This document shows, piece by piece, positions 35,070 to 47,070 of a stretch of 64,000 nt of DNA. The position numbers and the translations under genes were made by a program. The stretch's first letter is position 1. Every line of letters starts with the position of its first letter. A model generated the notes under the pieces. It was not told where the DNA came from. It was given only the letters and a program-made list of their open reading frames with translations, and ran no database searches. The stretch spans positions 4,402,001 to 4,466,000 of the forward strand of contig CM053329.1 in assembly GCA_028583605.1 (NCBI GenBank), in the 5' to 3' direction. Origin of the DNA: Dastarcus helophoroides (taxonomy: Eukaryota > Arthropoda > Insecta > Coleoptera > Bothrideridae).

Positions 35070-36480
35070 ATCCTGCGAAAGATTATAAAATTGAATGGAA
35101 TTAAGTAGGTATACACGTAATTAAAAAATAAAATGAACCGCAAATAATATATTACCAACATTTTTAATATTTAACAACTAGATTAAAAATCGGAAACCAT
35201 TCTTGTTTCTTATATGGTGCGTCATATGAGTAGGCTGACGAAGATTTCGGAAGTGGATATTCAACATTCTATTTACCTCTTCCTGCTCTGCTTCCCAAAT
35301 ATTTGTCAAGTTGGGTTCTTTTTATAGTTATGTTTCCATCCATATAATCTACAGTTGATATCGTAAATTTTCCCATCGGATTCATTCGTAGCTAATTTTT
35401 CCATGTATATGTGTTTGTCGCACTCTTTCCACCTTATCATCATTTGTGTTGTATCAGTTGAACTGCCCAAGAAGTGATTCCAGTACTTGCTTCTGCGGCA
35501 CATATGACTGGTCTCTCTTTTATTAATATTTCGTTATGGCTTATAGACCTTAAAATCAGAAGAACTGTTCTTAGGTTAGTTGAATGTCAGTTGACTAGTT
35601 GTTAAAATAGTAACAAATAGATGTTTTTGAATTTAACGCAACATGTTCATTCACTCTAATACATATTGGAAAAAATCTCATACGCATCTACTGGCAGTTT
35701 TAAGTCAGAAACTGCGAAGATTGCGATTAATATCCATGATTATATCAAAGGGCCACTCGAAGTTAGAATTAGTAAACGACCTTTTAGGAGGAAACCCCAA
35801 ATAGAGATATTACGCCACAGACTTGATCACCGAAACCGAATTTATGAAACTTTGCCTCATGAAATTGAAGTCTCTTGAATTTACATGTCAAGGGTTTGGG
35901 TTTGGTGTCTCAAAATTTTTAAATTGCTTATCGGTTCTCATTGAGATACTCAATATTTGACGCAACCTATCCATCAATAAATCTTTTGAATTTCCGTTTA
36001 ACTTTACCAGCATCAACATTTATGTGTGCATTGTTACACTAGATGCAGTCTACATTTTTTTAAATAATGTCAATCCCGAAATTCTCGGGATCAGAAAAAT
36101 TTAATGCCGAAAATTTCAGGACTAAAAATCTGTCGGGATTCCGATCCTCTAATTGTATTACTCGCTAAGTACATCATCGAATATTAATAGACTTTTGGTA
36201 AATATAGTGTATACATTTAACTAAATATATTCCACCAGTAACCAGTTACTTCAATATTTAAATCAAAAGTAATGAAAACAATCACACGAGGACGACTAGC
36301 AATTATTGGTGCAGAAGTGTAACTGGAAATTACTTTTCGCGAATATCTGTTGAAAATATGCATTTGCTCGAAATTAAGAAACGTTCAAAGATTAGAATGA
36401 AGTGATGTGATAGAAATCGTCTTAATCTACCCCACTGTTGCAAGAGCAAACTCTCCATTGCCATTCCTTAAGAAGTTCTG
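35070..36480. other. Non-coding stretch
   Basis: No supported gene. The + frame at 35666-35878 has no known motif. Around 36070-36145 the words ATCCCGAAATTCTCGGGAT and TCGGGATTCCGATCC form small palindromes of the kind found inside DNA-transposon ends. Confidence 0.4.
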
Positions 36481-36489
36481 CGCTAGATC

Positions 36490-37480
36490 AAAGATAAAGC
36501 CCTGTTAACTAATTATATCCATCCCAAAAAACAATTCGCCTTCGATGCTTACCACCAGCACTCTACTTAAAATCCATAGTTTGTCCAAGTGAATCGTCGC
36601 CGCTTCTACAACTGGTGAACTATCTCCCAACAATAACACTCCTGAGTAGCATCCTTTGTGATAATGGCTCCAATGACCACTGTTGCCCACTTTTCTCATT
36701 TATGGTGGCTTCTAATACTAAGCTTTCGTGGGCTTTTCAGCTGCTTAATAAAAAGAGTTTTTGGGGCTAGTTGCTCATCACTAGCCTCTTCTCGCTGGCT
36801 GATTTTAGTTTTCCTGCTTCGCTACTTGTCGACTTCCTAGAGCTGATCTGCAGTTCCTCTTGACGGGTCTGGGTTTGCAATCGTGGTAGCATGTCAAATT
36901 TTATCTGAATTCCTTCAGTAGTTTTTTAATACTCTCGACAAGCAGATCATCTGCATTCTCTTCGAGAAAATCTCAGCTCCAAAGCTCTAACTTATGTCCC
37001 ATAATTGGTTTGTTCGTTGTCGGGTAGAGTTCTAAGTAATTCTAGAGCTTGTCCTCGCAGAGGCACCAGCAATGAGGTCGTAGTTTTTTAATACTCTCGA
37101 CAAGCAGATCATCTGCATTCTTTTCGAGAAAATTGCAGCTCCAAAGCTCTAACTAATGTCCCATAATTGGTTTGCTCGTGGTCGGGTAGAGTTCTAAGTA
37201 ATTCTAGAGTTTGTCCTCGCAGAGGCACCAGCAATGAGGTCGCCTTTTTTCCACCCGTCCACTGGTTGGCCCTAGCAACAGCTTAAAACTGTTTTTTTTT
37301 ACGTTTGCCAAGCTAACTTGTCCATTATATGTGCTGGCTTCACTTTTACAAAAGAAATTGTAGATATATTTGCTGATTATTGTTTTGAAAACGGCCCTTT
37401 AAACAACTCCCTTATGGTCTTTTCGATGTTGCCAATCTTTTTCTGTGTGGCGTGGTCCAAATCAAGAAGTTGGTTGTTAA
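36490..37480 (-). pseudogene. Ty3/Gypsy-type gag and protease relic
   Basis: Read from 37480 downward on the minus strand there is a short coiled gag start (KIGNIEKTIRELF), then a capsid-type region. Its best-kept stretch is LLVPLRGQALELLRTLP, followed by VRALELRF. Next comes a degenerate zinc knuckle (GNSGHWSHYHKGC) whose first cysteines are lost. A retropepsin-like C-terminal segment ends VSIEGELFFGMDII. Gag would package element RNA and the protease would process the polyprotein. Frameshifts and stops break every segment. No reverse transcriptase, integrase or LTR is adjacent. Assigned to Ty3/Gypsy from the gag-knuckle-protease order. I describe only what remains. Confidence 0.65.
36919..37242. 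repeat. 162-bp tandem duplication inside gag
   Basis: 36919-37080 and 37081-37242 are direct tandem copies with about seven mismatches. The unit starts TAGTTTTTTAATACTCTCGA and ends CCAGCAATGAGGTCG. 162 bp is 54 codons, so frame is kept. The copy at 37081 retains a Leu codon where the copy at 36919 has a stop (TTA to TAA on the minus strand). The duplication is much younger than the decay of the surrounding gag. Confidence 0.92.
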
Positions 37481-37484
37481 AGTT

Positions 37485-39475
37485 TTTTTTTTCATAGTGA
37501 AAGCGAAGCTTTGCAAAAGGACTTGCCGCTTTAAGTATGAACTTTTTTAATGATACTTAATTCCTAAGATATGTCGTTAACTCCTAAGGTATAGCAAGGC
37601 CTTCTACATTTTAGGTTTCCTAAAGGTAAAAAGATAAATGAAATAAGATTCAGTAAAATATTGAATGAATAAACACGTGAGATTCAACGCGTCTTCATAG
37701 TCTGTATCTAAGCAAATAATTTAGTTGCAGGTTGGAAGAAAACTTGCTAATTTAGTATAAATACATCGTGTAAGCTTCAAAAGTTGCCATGTTTAACACC
37801 TTTGTCTTTTATAAACAAACAACTTTTATATACAAAATTGTCCATGATCTAAACTTAGATACAATAACTGGTAATGCTCTAAATTTATAACTTTTTTGCT
37901 TATGTGCATCTCGATTTTTATGCAATTTCAAAATTCAAATGAAATCATTTTGACATACATAACAAATCATTCGACAAATGCAAGCTAAGAAATGGTCCAT
38001 ACTGTTTTGTTTAGAACATTTTTATCCTAACGAATTCCAATAGACATTCAATATTTAGCTTAGAAACAATTGTTTAGAAACAAATATCCTTATTTATTTA
38101 TGCTATTTGCACAGATACCTACTTAAAACATAAATGTGTGAGTAAATGCACAATTGAGTTGAATGAACTTTACAATGGCCGATTTTTAACTTAATAGCTC
38201 TTAATGAATGTGTTTGTGAATATTACATTTTAAAGATTATAACATCTTGCCAACTACAAATACAATGCTGATATTACTTAAATAGATTTGTCAATAATTT
38301 CTTGTTAAAACTATGTGTTGAAACTACACACCATTCGCTTTTTAATTCGAGATGTCAATAAGCCACAATTTATGTATAGATTATAAATAATCTGCATTAA
38401 CACTACTCAATGTTCCCTTATCTTTTAAATTGCTGTAGAAAATGAATAAACAACTAGGAGTACGTTTCAATAATTTCAGATTTCGAGATATTTTTTCGGC
38501 GCAAATTTCCTTCTATGATAACAATTTTTAATGGCATTGATCCACTTGTTGTCAAGTGTTTTTATCAAAATCGTAGACCTAAATAAATGTAAACGTTATA
38601 GTATAAATTATATATACTAATTAAATATTATAGAAATTTTATTTGGCTTAAATACTTCGCTTGATTCATCCTTTGTTCGGGCTAATTTACAATATAATAT
38701 TTTACCAAGTTTAAACTTTCATAATTAAAGTCAATATTTGGCAACAAAACCATCATACTCCGGGGGCTGCACAAAATTGCGTTTCGGATTAAAAGAGGAT
38801 TTTGCTTCGCTGCAGCTGGGTATTATTTACTTTTTTAGGTCAAATAAATTAAATCTTCCAGCAGCAATAATTAATATAAAAGCATCTCCTAAATCTTCTT
38901 GATAAAAGCATTAAACGGATACATTGCCCCAAACGAAAAAAATATGCATGTTCGCATCAACGTCTCATGCAATAAGGGATTGTGTTTTTATAAGCTTTCG
39001 AATGATGGATGAGCTGCTGAAATTCTTTTTAATTTCAAAGTATCAACAAGCTTCAAGCAACTTATTCAATTTTTCATAAGTTTTGGCGCATTAAGCTCAC
39101 GGCTTGTATATATTTTCTTACATAGAAATCAAAAGAAGCTGGAATAAATATATAAATTATACTTAATAATATTGTATCTAATAGGTTATGGATATATTAG
39201 TTTGATTGCGATTTTAACAAATTCTTCGAATTAGGAAAGGTAACAATTGACATAAATATGTAAGCATTCTGGTATGGTGATTTTAGGAAAAGGCAATGCT
39301 TTAGTGTATCAGCATGCGTCAGTGCTGCAAGCATTACTTTCAGAGAGATGCATTTATGGCCATAAATATGGTGGAGTAGGGTGAGGCCCTTGCCTTCTGT
39401 ATCACAAAAATACTTATTCACACGATAAAACTCGTATGGTGACATTTCAAATTCTATTTCAAAACTCATCTTTTT
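37485..39475. other. Non-coding stretch
   Basis: No gene recognised. The minus frame 39197-39523 shows no family motif and its N-terminal part reads through array-like sequence. Confidence 0.4.
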
Positions 39476-39479
39476 CTTG

Positions 39480-40700
39480 AAATTTCGAGTTTTTCGAAAA
39501 ATTTGCCTTCTTTTAATTTCCATTATTCTAAAAATGTGGCTTTCTCTAGGATAACTTGAATTGTACGAAATTTCACCATTTTTTTTTCCAAAGTCCTCTC
39601 ATTTGTTTCTAAATTTTGCTACTCTTGACAAAATTCGGTTATTTCTAATTTGAACTTGTTTTGAATTTTAATTTTCTGCTTTTTTCGAACTGTTAAATTA
39701 GAAAAAAAAATAGTACAACCTATTTGCCCTAAATCCGATCTTTTTCTAAAATTTGCTTTGTCGCGTCTTTTTTCTTAATTTTGAATTTTTTGTAAATTTC
39801 TCCATATATTTGGACTTTTTCTCAAAATTTCGAATTTTTTTTTTTCAAAATGTTTCTGAAAATTTGGGTTTTACAATAATTTCTATATTTTGATAGGTAA
39901 ATATTATTTTCTGGTCTTGACTTGCTTCGCATTCTTCTCTCTTTTTATATTAAAATTGAACCTTATATGTTCTTACACATTTTAACTTTTCCTCGAAATT
40001 GCCCATTTTATTCAATTTTTTTTTCACACTTAGTCTTGTTTTCGAAAGTTTGACTTTAATCTGAGAATGTGACTTTTTGTTCTGAAAATGTGACTTTCTC
40101 TAGAGAATATGAATATCTACATTTTCTTAAAGTTTGACCTTTTTGTTGATATCTTCAATCATGGCAAAATGCATAATATTTTCGAGATTTTGTGTAAATG
40201 TGCTTTTTAAATTTGATCTCTCTCTAAATTTGACTTTTCGCTGGAAATTTTTTTTCTAACATTCTCCGTCCTTCGATTCGTTCATTTTTTCTGGAAATTT
40301 CTACTTTCTAGACTTTTTCTTGAAATTTTGATTTATTTTAAAATTGGGTCTTGTTTTTGAAATTTCGACTTTATGCTTAAATTTGACTTTTCTCAAAATT
40401 TGTCTTCTCAAAAAATTCTCATCTATTCAAAGTTCGGCCGCTTTTCCGAAATTGCAGGTTATGGTTCCAAATATGTCCGTTTTTTATTCAACTTTTTTAT
40501 TTGCACAGTTTGCCTTTTCTTCGAAATTTTAACTCTGTTGATAAAATGATTTTATTTTAAATTTTACTTGTCACAGAAAATATTTTATATTGCTAGAAAT
40601 CTTAAACTTTTTCATCGAAAGTCCTCTTCTCGAAATTGCGACTTTTTCACCCTACTTTAATAATAAAAATTTTGTTTCGTAATATTTTTCTGTATAATTG
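39480..40700. repeat. Degenerate CGAAATTT/GACTTTTT array, copy 7
   Basis: T-rich orientation and one of the longest arrays. Typical units are TTTTCTTGAAATTTCGAG, AAATTTGACTTTTCGC and AAATGTGACTTTTTGTTCTG repeated twice at 24-bp spacing (about 40058-40110). Spacing is irregular elsewhere. Frames across it (such as 40344-40532) are rich in Phe, Ser and Leu and are artefacts of the repeat. Confidence 0.6.
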
Positions 40701-40704
40701 TTTT

Positions 40705-41085
40705 CACGATGGGGGTGCCCATATGAGCATACCCAAAATTGAGTGAAGATGATATTTATGTAGAAATCTGAAATGGGAATAAACTAAATAAGAATATATT
40801 AACCAACCTACGAAAATAGATCATGAGACTAGAATATTTTTTCTGCATACATTTCTGGTTAACTCTGGATTGGCTTCATGAGTTTGAGCAAATATTTATT
40901 TAATTTTATTGAAGCATGATGCTTCAGTTGAACGCAATCAACATTCTAAATTTATGTGTGAAATTCTGTAAAACAAATCAAAATTTCGAAACTAAAGTAA
41001 AAATACATATACACAGAGAGAAATCGAATGTGGAGGTTCAAGTTGAAATTCTGAGAAAAAGTCTACTCCTGGAATTTAAATTTAG
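40705..41085. other. Non-coding stretch
   Basis: No gene recognised. It borders arrays on both sides. Confidence 0.35.
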
Positions 41086-41089
41086 AACG

Positions 41090-41368
41090 ACTAACGAAAA
41101 GTCGAAATTTTAAAAATACATTTAACTTTAAGATGTTTTTTTCTATATTTGTTATGAAACGTTGACTCAAAAATCAAGATATTGAGATTTAGGTTGAAAA
41201 TAAAGAAAAATAATAAACACTTCAACATCAAAGTAAAAATCTGAAAATTTCGATTTGCTTCATTTTTTTGCATAAATTTTTTACTCTAAACCCAAAACCT
41301 CAAAAAAAATAATAAGTTTTAAAATGAAAGTCGAAATCTTAGAATTAAAATCGAATTTTTTTTTAGAT
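41090..41368. repeat. Degenerate CGAAATTT array, copy 8 (left of a LINE)
   Basis: A-rich orientation, ending AAAATCGAATTTTTTTTTAG at the 3' end of the LINE copy. Similar A-rich units reappear at 43670-43800 on the far side, so the LINE probably inserted into a pre-existing array. Confidence 0.5.
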
Positions 41369-41369
41369 T

Positions 41370-43610
41370 TAATCCACTCGCAAAGGGTAACCCTATTATG
41401 CTTTCAAAGCACTGCGAGTAGAATGCGAAAACAAGGATAGATGGCGATGAACCACCTTCTTGAACAAGGATAGGTTGTAATTTTTGGGGAAAATTCCTTT
41501 CGGTAAGAAGTTCCATAACTTGGAAGTTTTATAAAAAAAAATCTCCGTATACAGAAGTCCTCACTGTGCCAAGCTGGACCGCACAGGAATTTACTGTCTC
41601 CGACTGTCCAGTATGCCTCAAGAATCTTGTCCTTGGGGGATCAACCCTATCAGTTCCTGCGAGCATCTTTCATGATAGAACTTGTAGAAAAGAGACAAGT
41701 CACCAACCATACGCCTGTGCTTCGAGAGAATCTGTCAGACTCTCGTCATCAATTGGGCGAATCGCTCTTCTTTGAATTGAATCCAAGAGAGCTAAAGTGT
41801 GTTTTGGGGCTGAACTCCAAACATGAGAAGAGTATTTCAGTGTTGGCTTAACTTGAGCCTTGTATAGTGTTAATAGCTGATGAGATGTGAAGTACTTTCT
41901 AGCTCTAAAAAGAAAGCCTAGCTTCTGAGAGGCGGATTTGGCAATGGCGCGCACATGATCGTCCCAAGAGAAGTTAGTGCTCGCATTCACTCCTAGGATA
42001 GACAAATTAGAGCCCATCGGAAAGATTTTACCGTCCATTAGTATGTTTGTTGCAGTATACCTTGATGTTTTATTAGAGAAAACCGTGGCGCCTAAGTTTT
42101 TAAAGTGTTGAAGTGGACCAGATTTTTCTTACCCCATTCCATAATGATTTCGAGATCCGGATTAATCATCTGTATTTGCTGTTCCCTTAGTCGATCTGAA
42201 GCAGCGACGGATAATGGTTTGTCGGAGAAAAAAGATGAAACAAGGTTACTATCATCTGCGTAGCTGCATATAGGATTGGAAGTTGAAGCTAAGAGATCGT
42301 TTATGTGTAACAGAAATAGATTAGGAGACAGAACAGACCCCTGAGGCACCTCTGCGTTAATCGCAAATGTCTCGGATGAGATGCCATCGACGACGACCTG
42401 AAGAGATCTGTCAGTGAGAAAATTGGATATCAAATGACAGAGTCCAGGAGGAAGACCATAAGATGTTAATTTGGCGAGAAGAGATCGGTGTCAGACTCTA
42501 TGGAAAGCCTTTGAGATATTCAATGCCACAATCCTAGCCTCACCATGTTTTTCCACAGCTGAGTTACAGATATGAGTAACATATGCCAATGGAACGTTGT
42601 TGTCTAAAACCGTATTGCCGGTCGGAGATGATTCTATTTTCCTCCAGATATTTGAGAATCTCGATGTTGATAACCTTTTCCATCACTTTAGATATAACGG
42701 GTAACAAAGATAGTTGTTAGGCAGATTCCTTTTTCCCTTTTTAGGGACAGGCTGCACCCTGGCAGATTTCCAGATGTTAGGGAATACACCTTTGTCATAA
42801 GAGAGTGTGAACAATTTGCTTAGGACAAGAGTCAATTCTGGAACGCACTTCTTAAGAAGAATAGAGGGGATACCATCAAGGCCAGAAGCTTTCGAGGTGT
42901 CGAGCTCAAGGATAATCTTCCTGATTGTGCGTTGTCTGAAAACAACTTCAGGCATCGAAGTGCCAACCTTAGGAAGAATAGGAGGTTCTACGTCTCGAGA
43001 ATCAAGATTGGAATTTTCAGTAAACATTAAGGCTAACATGTCAGCATTTTCCTTGGAGGTAGTAGCAATATTGCTATTTTCATCGAGTAAAGGTGGAAAA
43101 TTTGAAGATGTAAAATTCTTTCCAATCGACTTTGCAAATCCCCAAAAGGACCTGGAACCGTTCGGACAGTTGATAAGCTTCTGGTACATTTGGGATCGAA
43201 ATCACCTTTTGCCTCGTCAATAACCTGTTTACAAGAATTTCGTCCATCTACAAATATGGTCCGAGTCTCGACTGAGGGATTATTTTGTCAACGACGATAT
43301 GCGCAATTTTTGCAAGAATTAGCCCGAGCACATTTTTTTACGGAACCAAGATTTACTGGAGGCAGATTTCTCTTGGGAGTGGGGAATTGAGCATTCTATA
43401 CCGATCAGGATAGTTTTCGTGATGGATTCGGCGACTAAGGAAGGGTTGTCTGAGTTAAATCAGACTTCCTGCCATGGGAAAGATGCGAAGAAGTCTCTTA
43501 ATCCTTCCCACTTTGCAGAGTTAAAGTGTCAAACCCTACGGGACTGCGTCTGGGAAGAAGGTGGTATATGAAGCGAGTGAGAGGCTGCTACAAGCTTGTA
43601 ATCTGAAAAG
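41370..43610 (-). pseudogene. Jockey/CR1-like LINE, large copy C
   Basis: A broken reverse transcriptase read downward from about 43600. Region 43189-42683 carries FWGFAKSIGKNF, SKASGLDGIPSILLKKCVPE and RVQPVPKKGKR. A shifted zone follows (42680-42435). 42433-42092 has SNFLTDRSLQVVVDGI, VPQGSVLSPNLFLLHINDLL (motif B) and ICSYADDSNLVS (motif C intact). 42038-41700 has LGVNASTNFSWDDHVRAIA, FTSHQLLTLYKAQVKPTLKY and LALLDSIQRRAIR. The remainder to 41370 is a degraded C-terminal tail. It is 5'-truncated near 43610: the endonuclease present in the 59.3-61.3 kb copy is missing. It is closely similar to that copy over 42295-43605. Confidence 0.88.
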
Positions 43611-43669
43611 GTAAGCATGTCAGGGGTAACGTTGAATGTTTTAAATTAAATTTTATCCATGCATTGCCC

Positions 43670-43815
43670 TTCTTAATTCTGATTTAAAGAAAAAAAAACA
43701 TGATTGATAGATTAAATTCAAGATTTCTGTTTTAAATCGGCATATTTGAGAAAAGAATATGAGTTTCCGCATTAAAATCAAAATTTTGAAATTAAATGTT
43801 TATTAGTTTTATTCA
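43670..43815. repeat. Array continuation right of LINE copy C
   Basis: Short A-rich units (CGCATTAAAATCAAAATTTT, GAAATTAAATG) like those at 41090-41368. It ends at the CTAG terminus of the small Helitron. Confidence 0.35.
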
Positions 43816-43818
43816 ACA

Positions 43819-44235
43819 CTAGCTGCTCGCCGCGTCTTCGACCGGGGATTTTAAACTTATTTAAACAGAATAATTATCGCTGCTAAAATGAAATGACATA
43901 TGATGACATTGAATGTGTTTGACAGAACTAAGGTCACTTTGTTTGTCTTCGATTGTTTTGCCTTCCCGAAATCTCTTCACTAATACCTACTTGAACTTTA
44001 CTGTATGGTATTAAGGTTCAAATTGGCTTTTAAGTATTAGTACAAACTGTTTGTATATGGGAGTATAAAGATGTTGATTTTACACTTTATCAAGATTTTT
44101 TTAAAATTATCTCTCCGTAAGAACCTCCCCTGGACTTCCACGAATAATTCAAGACCAAAATTAGCCAAATCGGTCAAGCCGTTTTTATGTGATGTCGTGA
44201 CAACGGAAAACGGGTTTCATTTTTATATATATAGA
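43819..44235 (-). mobile_element. Small non-autonomous Helitron B (417 bp)
   Basis: On the minus strand it starts TCTATATATATAAAAATGAA directly after an A and ends GCGAGCAGCTAG directly before a T. That is the Helitron rule of insertion between A and T with a 5' TC and a 3' CTRR. A short hairpin (CCGGTCGAAGACGCGG) lies just before the CTAG. It encodes nothing. Its 5' ~130 bp is related to that of the neighbouring Helitron A, including GACCGATTTGGCTAATTTTG against GACCAATTTGGCCAAATCTT. Confidence 0.72.
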
Positions 44236-44236
44236 T

Positions 44237-44951
44237 AACTGACCCGACAGACTTCGTCCTGTCAAAAAGATTTGTAACCAAATCAAAATGTGTGCATGTG
44301 GCAATCCTCGTTTCTGCCACTCCACAGAATACATCCAGCAGCGTGTCTCACCAAACACATTATGTTTTACGATGAAATCCATTAAAGATTTCAACTTTTG
44401 TCTAAAGACTCTGGCTGTAATATCATGACGATCAATGGGTGATTGCCCAGGGAATAACTCCTGCTTGATTTCTATCCATTGCGGATTGCATGTAAATGTG
44501 ATGAACAAATCTGCTGTACCATAATGACGAACATACGACATGGCATCTTGAGCATATTCGTGCATATGCCGAGGGCTTCCGATGTATGTTGCTGGAAGAA
44601 TAGTCATCCGACCGACATTCTGTGCATTTCCATCAGTATTAATCGCATCTCGAAGGTGAATATACTCTTCAGATCGGAGTTTGGTTTGATTCAACCTGAT
44701 GAATGTTAATCTCTCCGTTTCAATTTTAACATACATGTCAACAACATATTTGTGATATAATCGCCGACATTTCAATATGTGATTATCTTCATTTTCCCGG
44801 TTTTTCCAGCAATAATTCTAATTTTTCTCGCTGTAAAAACCATCCTTGAACTTCAACGAACATTTTTAAAAAAGATTTGGCCAAATTGGTCCAGGCGTTG
44901 TTGAGTTATGCGCTTACCAACACATTTTGCGATTCATTTTTATATTATAGA
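44237..44951 (-). mobile_element. Internally deleted Helitron A with Rep fragment
   Basis: The 5' end on the minus strand is A|TCTATAATATAAAAATGAAT at 44951. About 140 bp later the sequence enters the Rep coding fragment, and after that jumps straight to a 3'-type end: GACAGGACGAAGTCTGTCGGGTCAGTT, which contains a GAC-GAA-GTC hairpin. The final CTRR is not clear (GTCAGTTA). Helitron B lies immediately beyond, so B may have inserted at the very end of A. Confidence 0.65.
44270..44811 (-). pseudogene. Helitron Rep (HUH endonuclease) fragment
   Basis: Rep nicks and rejoins single strands in rolling-circle transposition. The open frame reads, in order, ENEDNHILKCRRLYHKYVVD, MYVKIETERLTFIRLNQ, YIHLRDAI, GSPRHMHEYAQDAMSYVRHY, DLFITFTCNPQW, DRHDITARVFRQKLKSLM and MYSVEWQKRGLPHAHILIWL. 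The last contains the HUH metal-binding motif (HAH). All of this matches the Helitron-like N-terminal Rep domain. The fragment stops right after HUH: the catalytic Tyr motif and the helicase are deleted. The 180-codon stretch has no stop or frameshift, so decay is recent compared with other relics here. Confidence 0.9.
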
Positions 44952-44954
44952 TTT

Positions 44955-45415
44955 CTACGACCCAGTTTGGAAATATTTAAATTTTTATTAATCAATTTTG
45001 ACAATATTCTAAAACGTTTTTCTGAAATATGACTACGTGATATCTAAATTTATTTAAAGCATTATCTCATGACAGTTGACAAAAAATAGGTTTATTTATT
45101 TTACATAGAATTGGAAAAAATATATTACAGAAGACCAAAACTAAACATGAAAAATTTATTTAAATAAATTACGAAAGTATAAAAAAAATGTAAAAAAAAG
45201 TTGTAGCACTGAACATCAATGATTCGCTCTCATTTGAGCTCCTCAGCAGTGTATAATATCGAAAGGGAACAATGAGAAAGAAATATTTAAAAATAATAAA
45301 ATTGAAATAGAAAAAAAAATTATTTAATTTTTCATGTTATTTCATTTTTTTTTCCAAACTGGGTCGCGGAAATATTAAATAAAATTAATAAACATAATGT
45401 TTCCGTCCAATAAGA
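44955..45415. other. Non-coding stretch
   Basis: No gene recognised. ACCCAGTTTGGAAA at 44960 is mirrored by TTTCCAAACTGGGT at 45352, so 44959-45366 is bounded by a ~15-bp inverted repeat and could be a small MITE. Confidence 0.45.
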
Positions 45416-45419
45416 GTCC

Positions 45420-45660
45420 ACCATGAAGAATTATCTAAATTTGTCAAATTAAATTCAGAATTCTGAGAAAAACGCATAAGATCGAAATTCTTATTCTTAA
45501 AATTTTGAGATGAAGGACTAAATCCCCAGAAAATAAACAACGCTTAGAGGTATAAAACGTGAAATTTCAATTTGAATCTCGAAAAAGATCAAAATTTCGT
45601 GATAAAGGCCCTAAGTTAGGAAAAAATTCGAAATTGTGAAAATGAGTCGATCTTTCTTTA
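45420..45660. repeat. Degenerate CGAAATTT array, copy 9
   Basis: A-rich orientation: AAGATCGAAATTCTTATTC, GAAATTTCAATTTGAATC and AAAAATTCGAAATTGTG. Confidence 0.45.
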
Positions 45661-45664
45661 AAAA

Positions 45665-47040
45665 AGTTTTTAATTAATTTTGATTATTTTTATTCTCGTG
45701 AGTTAATTATGCATATCCAATGGAGTCTAAATGTATGTATCTCCCTACCGAGGGAGCGCAAAAGGGGAAGAATCGCCAAAATCCCTAGTACCCCCGAGTG
45801 CTATTTTCAACACTTTGTTGAAAGGAGTTGGGAGTTGAGATAGAAGAAAAGTCCTGGGGTCGGTTCCGCCTCTTGGAGTTCCTGCTTGTTGCTATAATAC
45901 AAAACCTTCCATCTGCTATTTGACTTTGAATACTATTTTCTTTTTTAATCAAAACCAAATGCTTTCAAATAATGAATACTTACTTTTTTTATCGCTTTAT
46001 CAATGATTTTTGACATATAATTTTATCTACAATAGTATGTTTATACAAAATATTCTTTTTTTTTATTTTCATTACAATCAATATATTAGTTGGTAATTGC
46101 AGCATAATTGTAGAAATACATTTTTTAAATACTGTGGTACGCAATAAATATGGTACGCCAAAAAATGTTTGAGAACCACTGGCTTGAACCAAATTTAACA
46201 AGCTTAGATGAAATTCAATCCAATACAAAATAATTACGTTAAGAACTGAAAACTAATTGTGTCTTGTGAAATAATTCGCTGTCCATCATTTGACGCAAAG
46301 ATTACCCAAATTTTAAAGCATACAACGTTCTTAGATGATTTTTAAAAGTAAACCAGGATAACTCTAAGTTAATAACTAGAATTTGTCCTGCGAAAGCAAT
46401 CCTTAACTATGAAAAGAATGTTCGATCAGTCGCACCACAAAGTTAATAATGCCCTAAAATTTTGTGTAACAAAATTGAAGTTTTGTCATGTGACATGAAC
46501 TTCATTTGTGTTTTTTAATAGTATTAGTTGTTGTCATCCAACATAAGCAGTTTTGAAATTTTCGTCACCGAGACATGTGTTTGTTAAATGTCTGAAAAAT
46601 GATGGATCTTCAGAAATATAATATAAAAAATTTACATTAGGAACTTATAATCTTTGTTTTTTTAGATTATTTAGCTTTTAATTGGTCCCTCTTGATCAAG
46701 CAGTAGTAGGCAGACAACACCGGTGAGTTTAATTTGCCATGATAAAATTTTTCCATCATTGGAATGTCTGTATGAAACTTTTATCAGTTCTTATCATTTA
46801 GAGCCCCCTAATTCGTAGGAATAAATTCAAGATGTGTGTCTAAAAAATTAATCTTGATCCCCATAGTGCAACCCAAAGTTTTATACGCCAATAAAAGTTT
46901 TTTAACCAAATATCTATAGATGTCACTCTTATGGTAAACCAAAAAATTTCGAATTAAATTCTTGAAGCATCTTCATGTTAATTTTTTCAAAACATTTAAT
47001 TTTTCTTTAAACAACGAGTCTTTTAATAATTTTCTTAATT
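45665..47040. other. Mostly blank stretch with one hAT-like end
   Basis: No gene. TTTGAGAACCACTGG at 46168-46182 (reverse complement CCAGTGGTTCTCAAA) is an isolated end like that of the MITE at 4542. 45740-45870 is GC-richer without recognisable content. Confidence 0.4.
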
Positions 47041-47047
47041 TAACGTT

Positions 47048-47070
47048 CTACTACTACTACTACTACTACT
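47048..47070 (+). repeat. (CTA)n microsatellite
   Basis: Seven consecutive CTA units plus CT, uninterrupted. Confidence 0.95.

Noticed and set aside
40344..40532. Open frame inside the T-rich array
   Set aside because: Its content follows the repeat words (Phe, Ser, Leu, Lys); neighbouring frames in the same array look the same.
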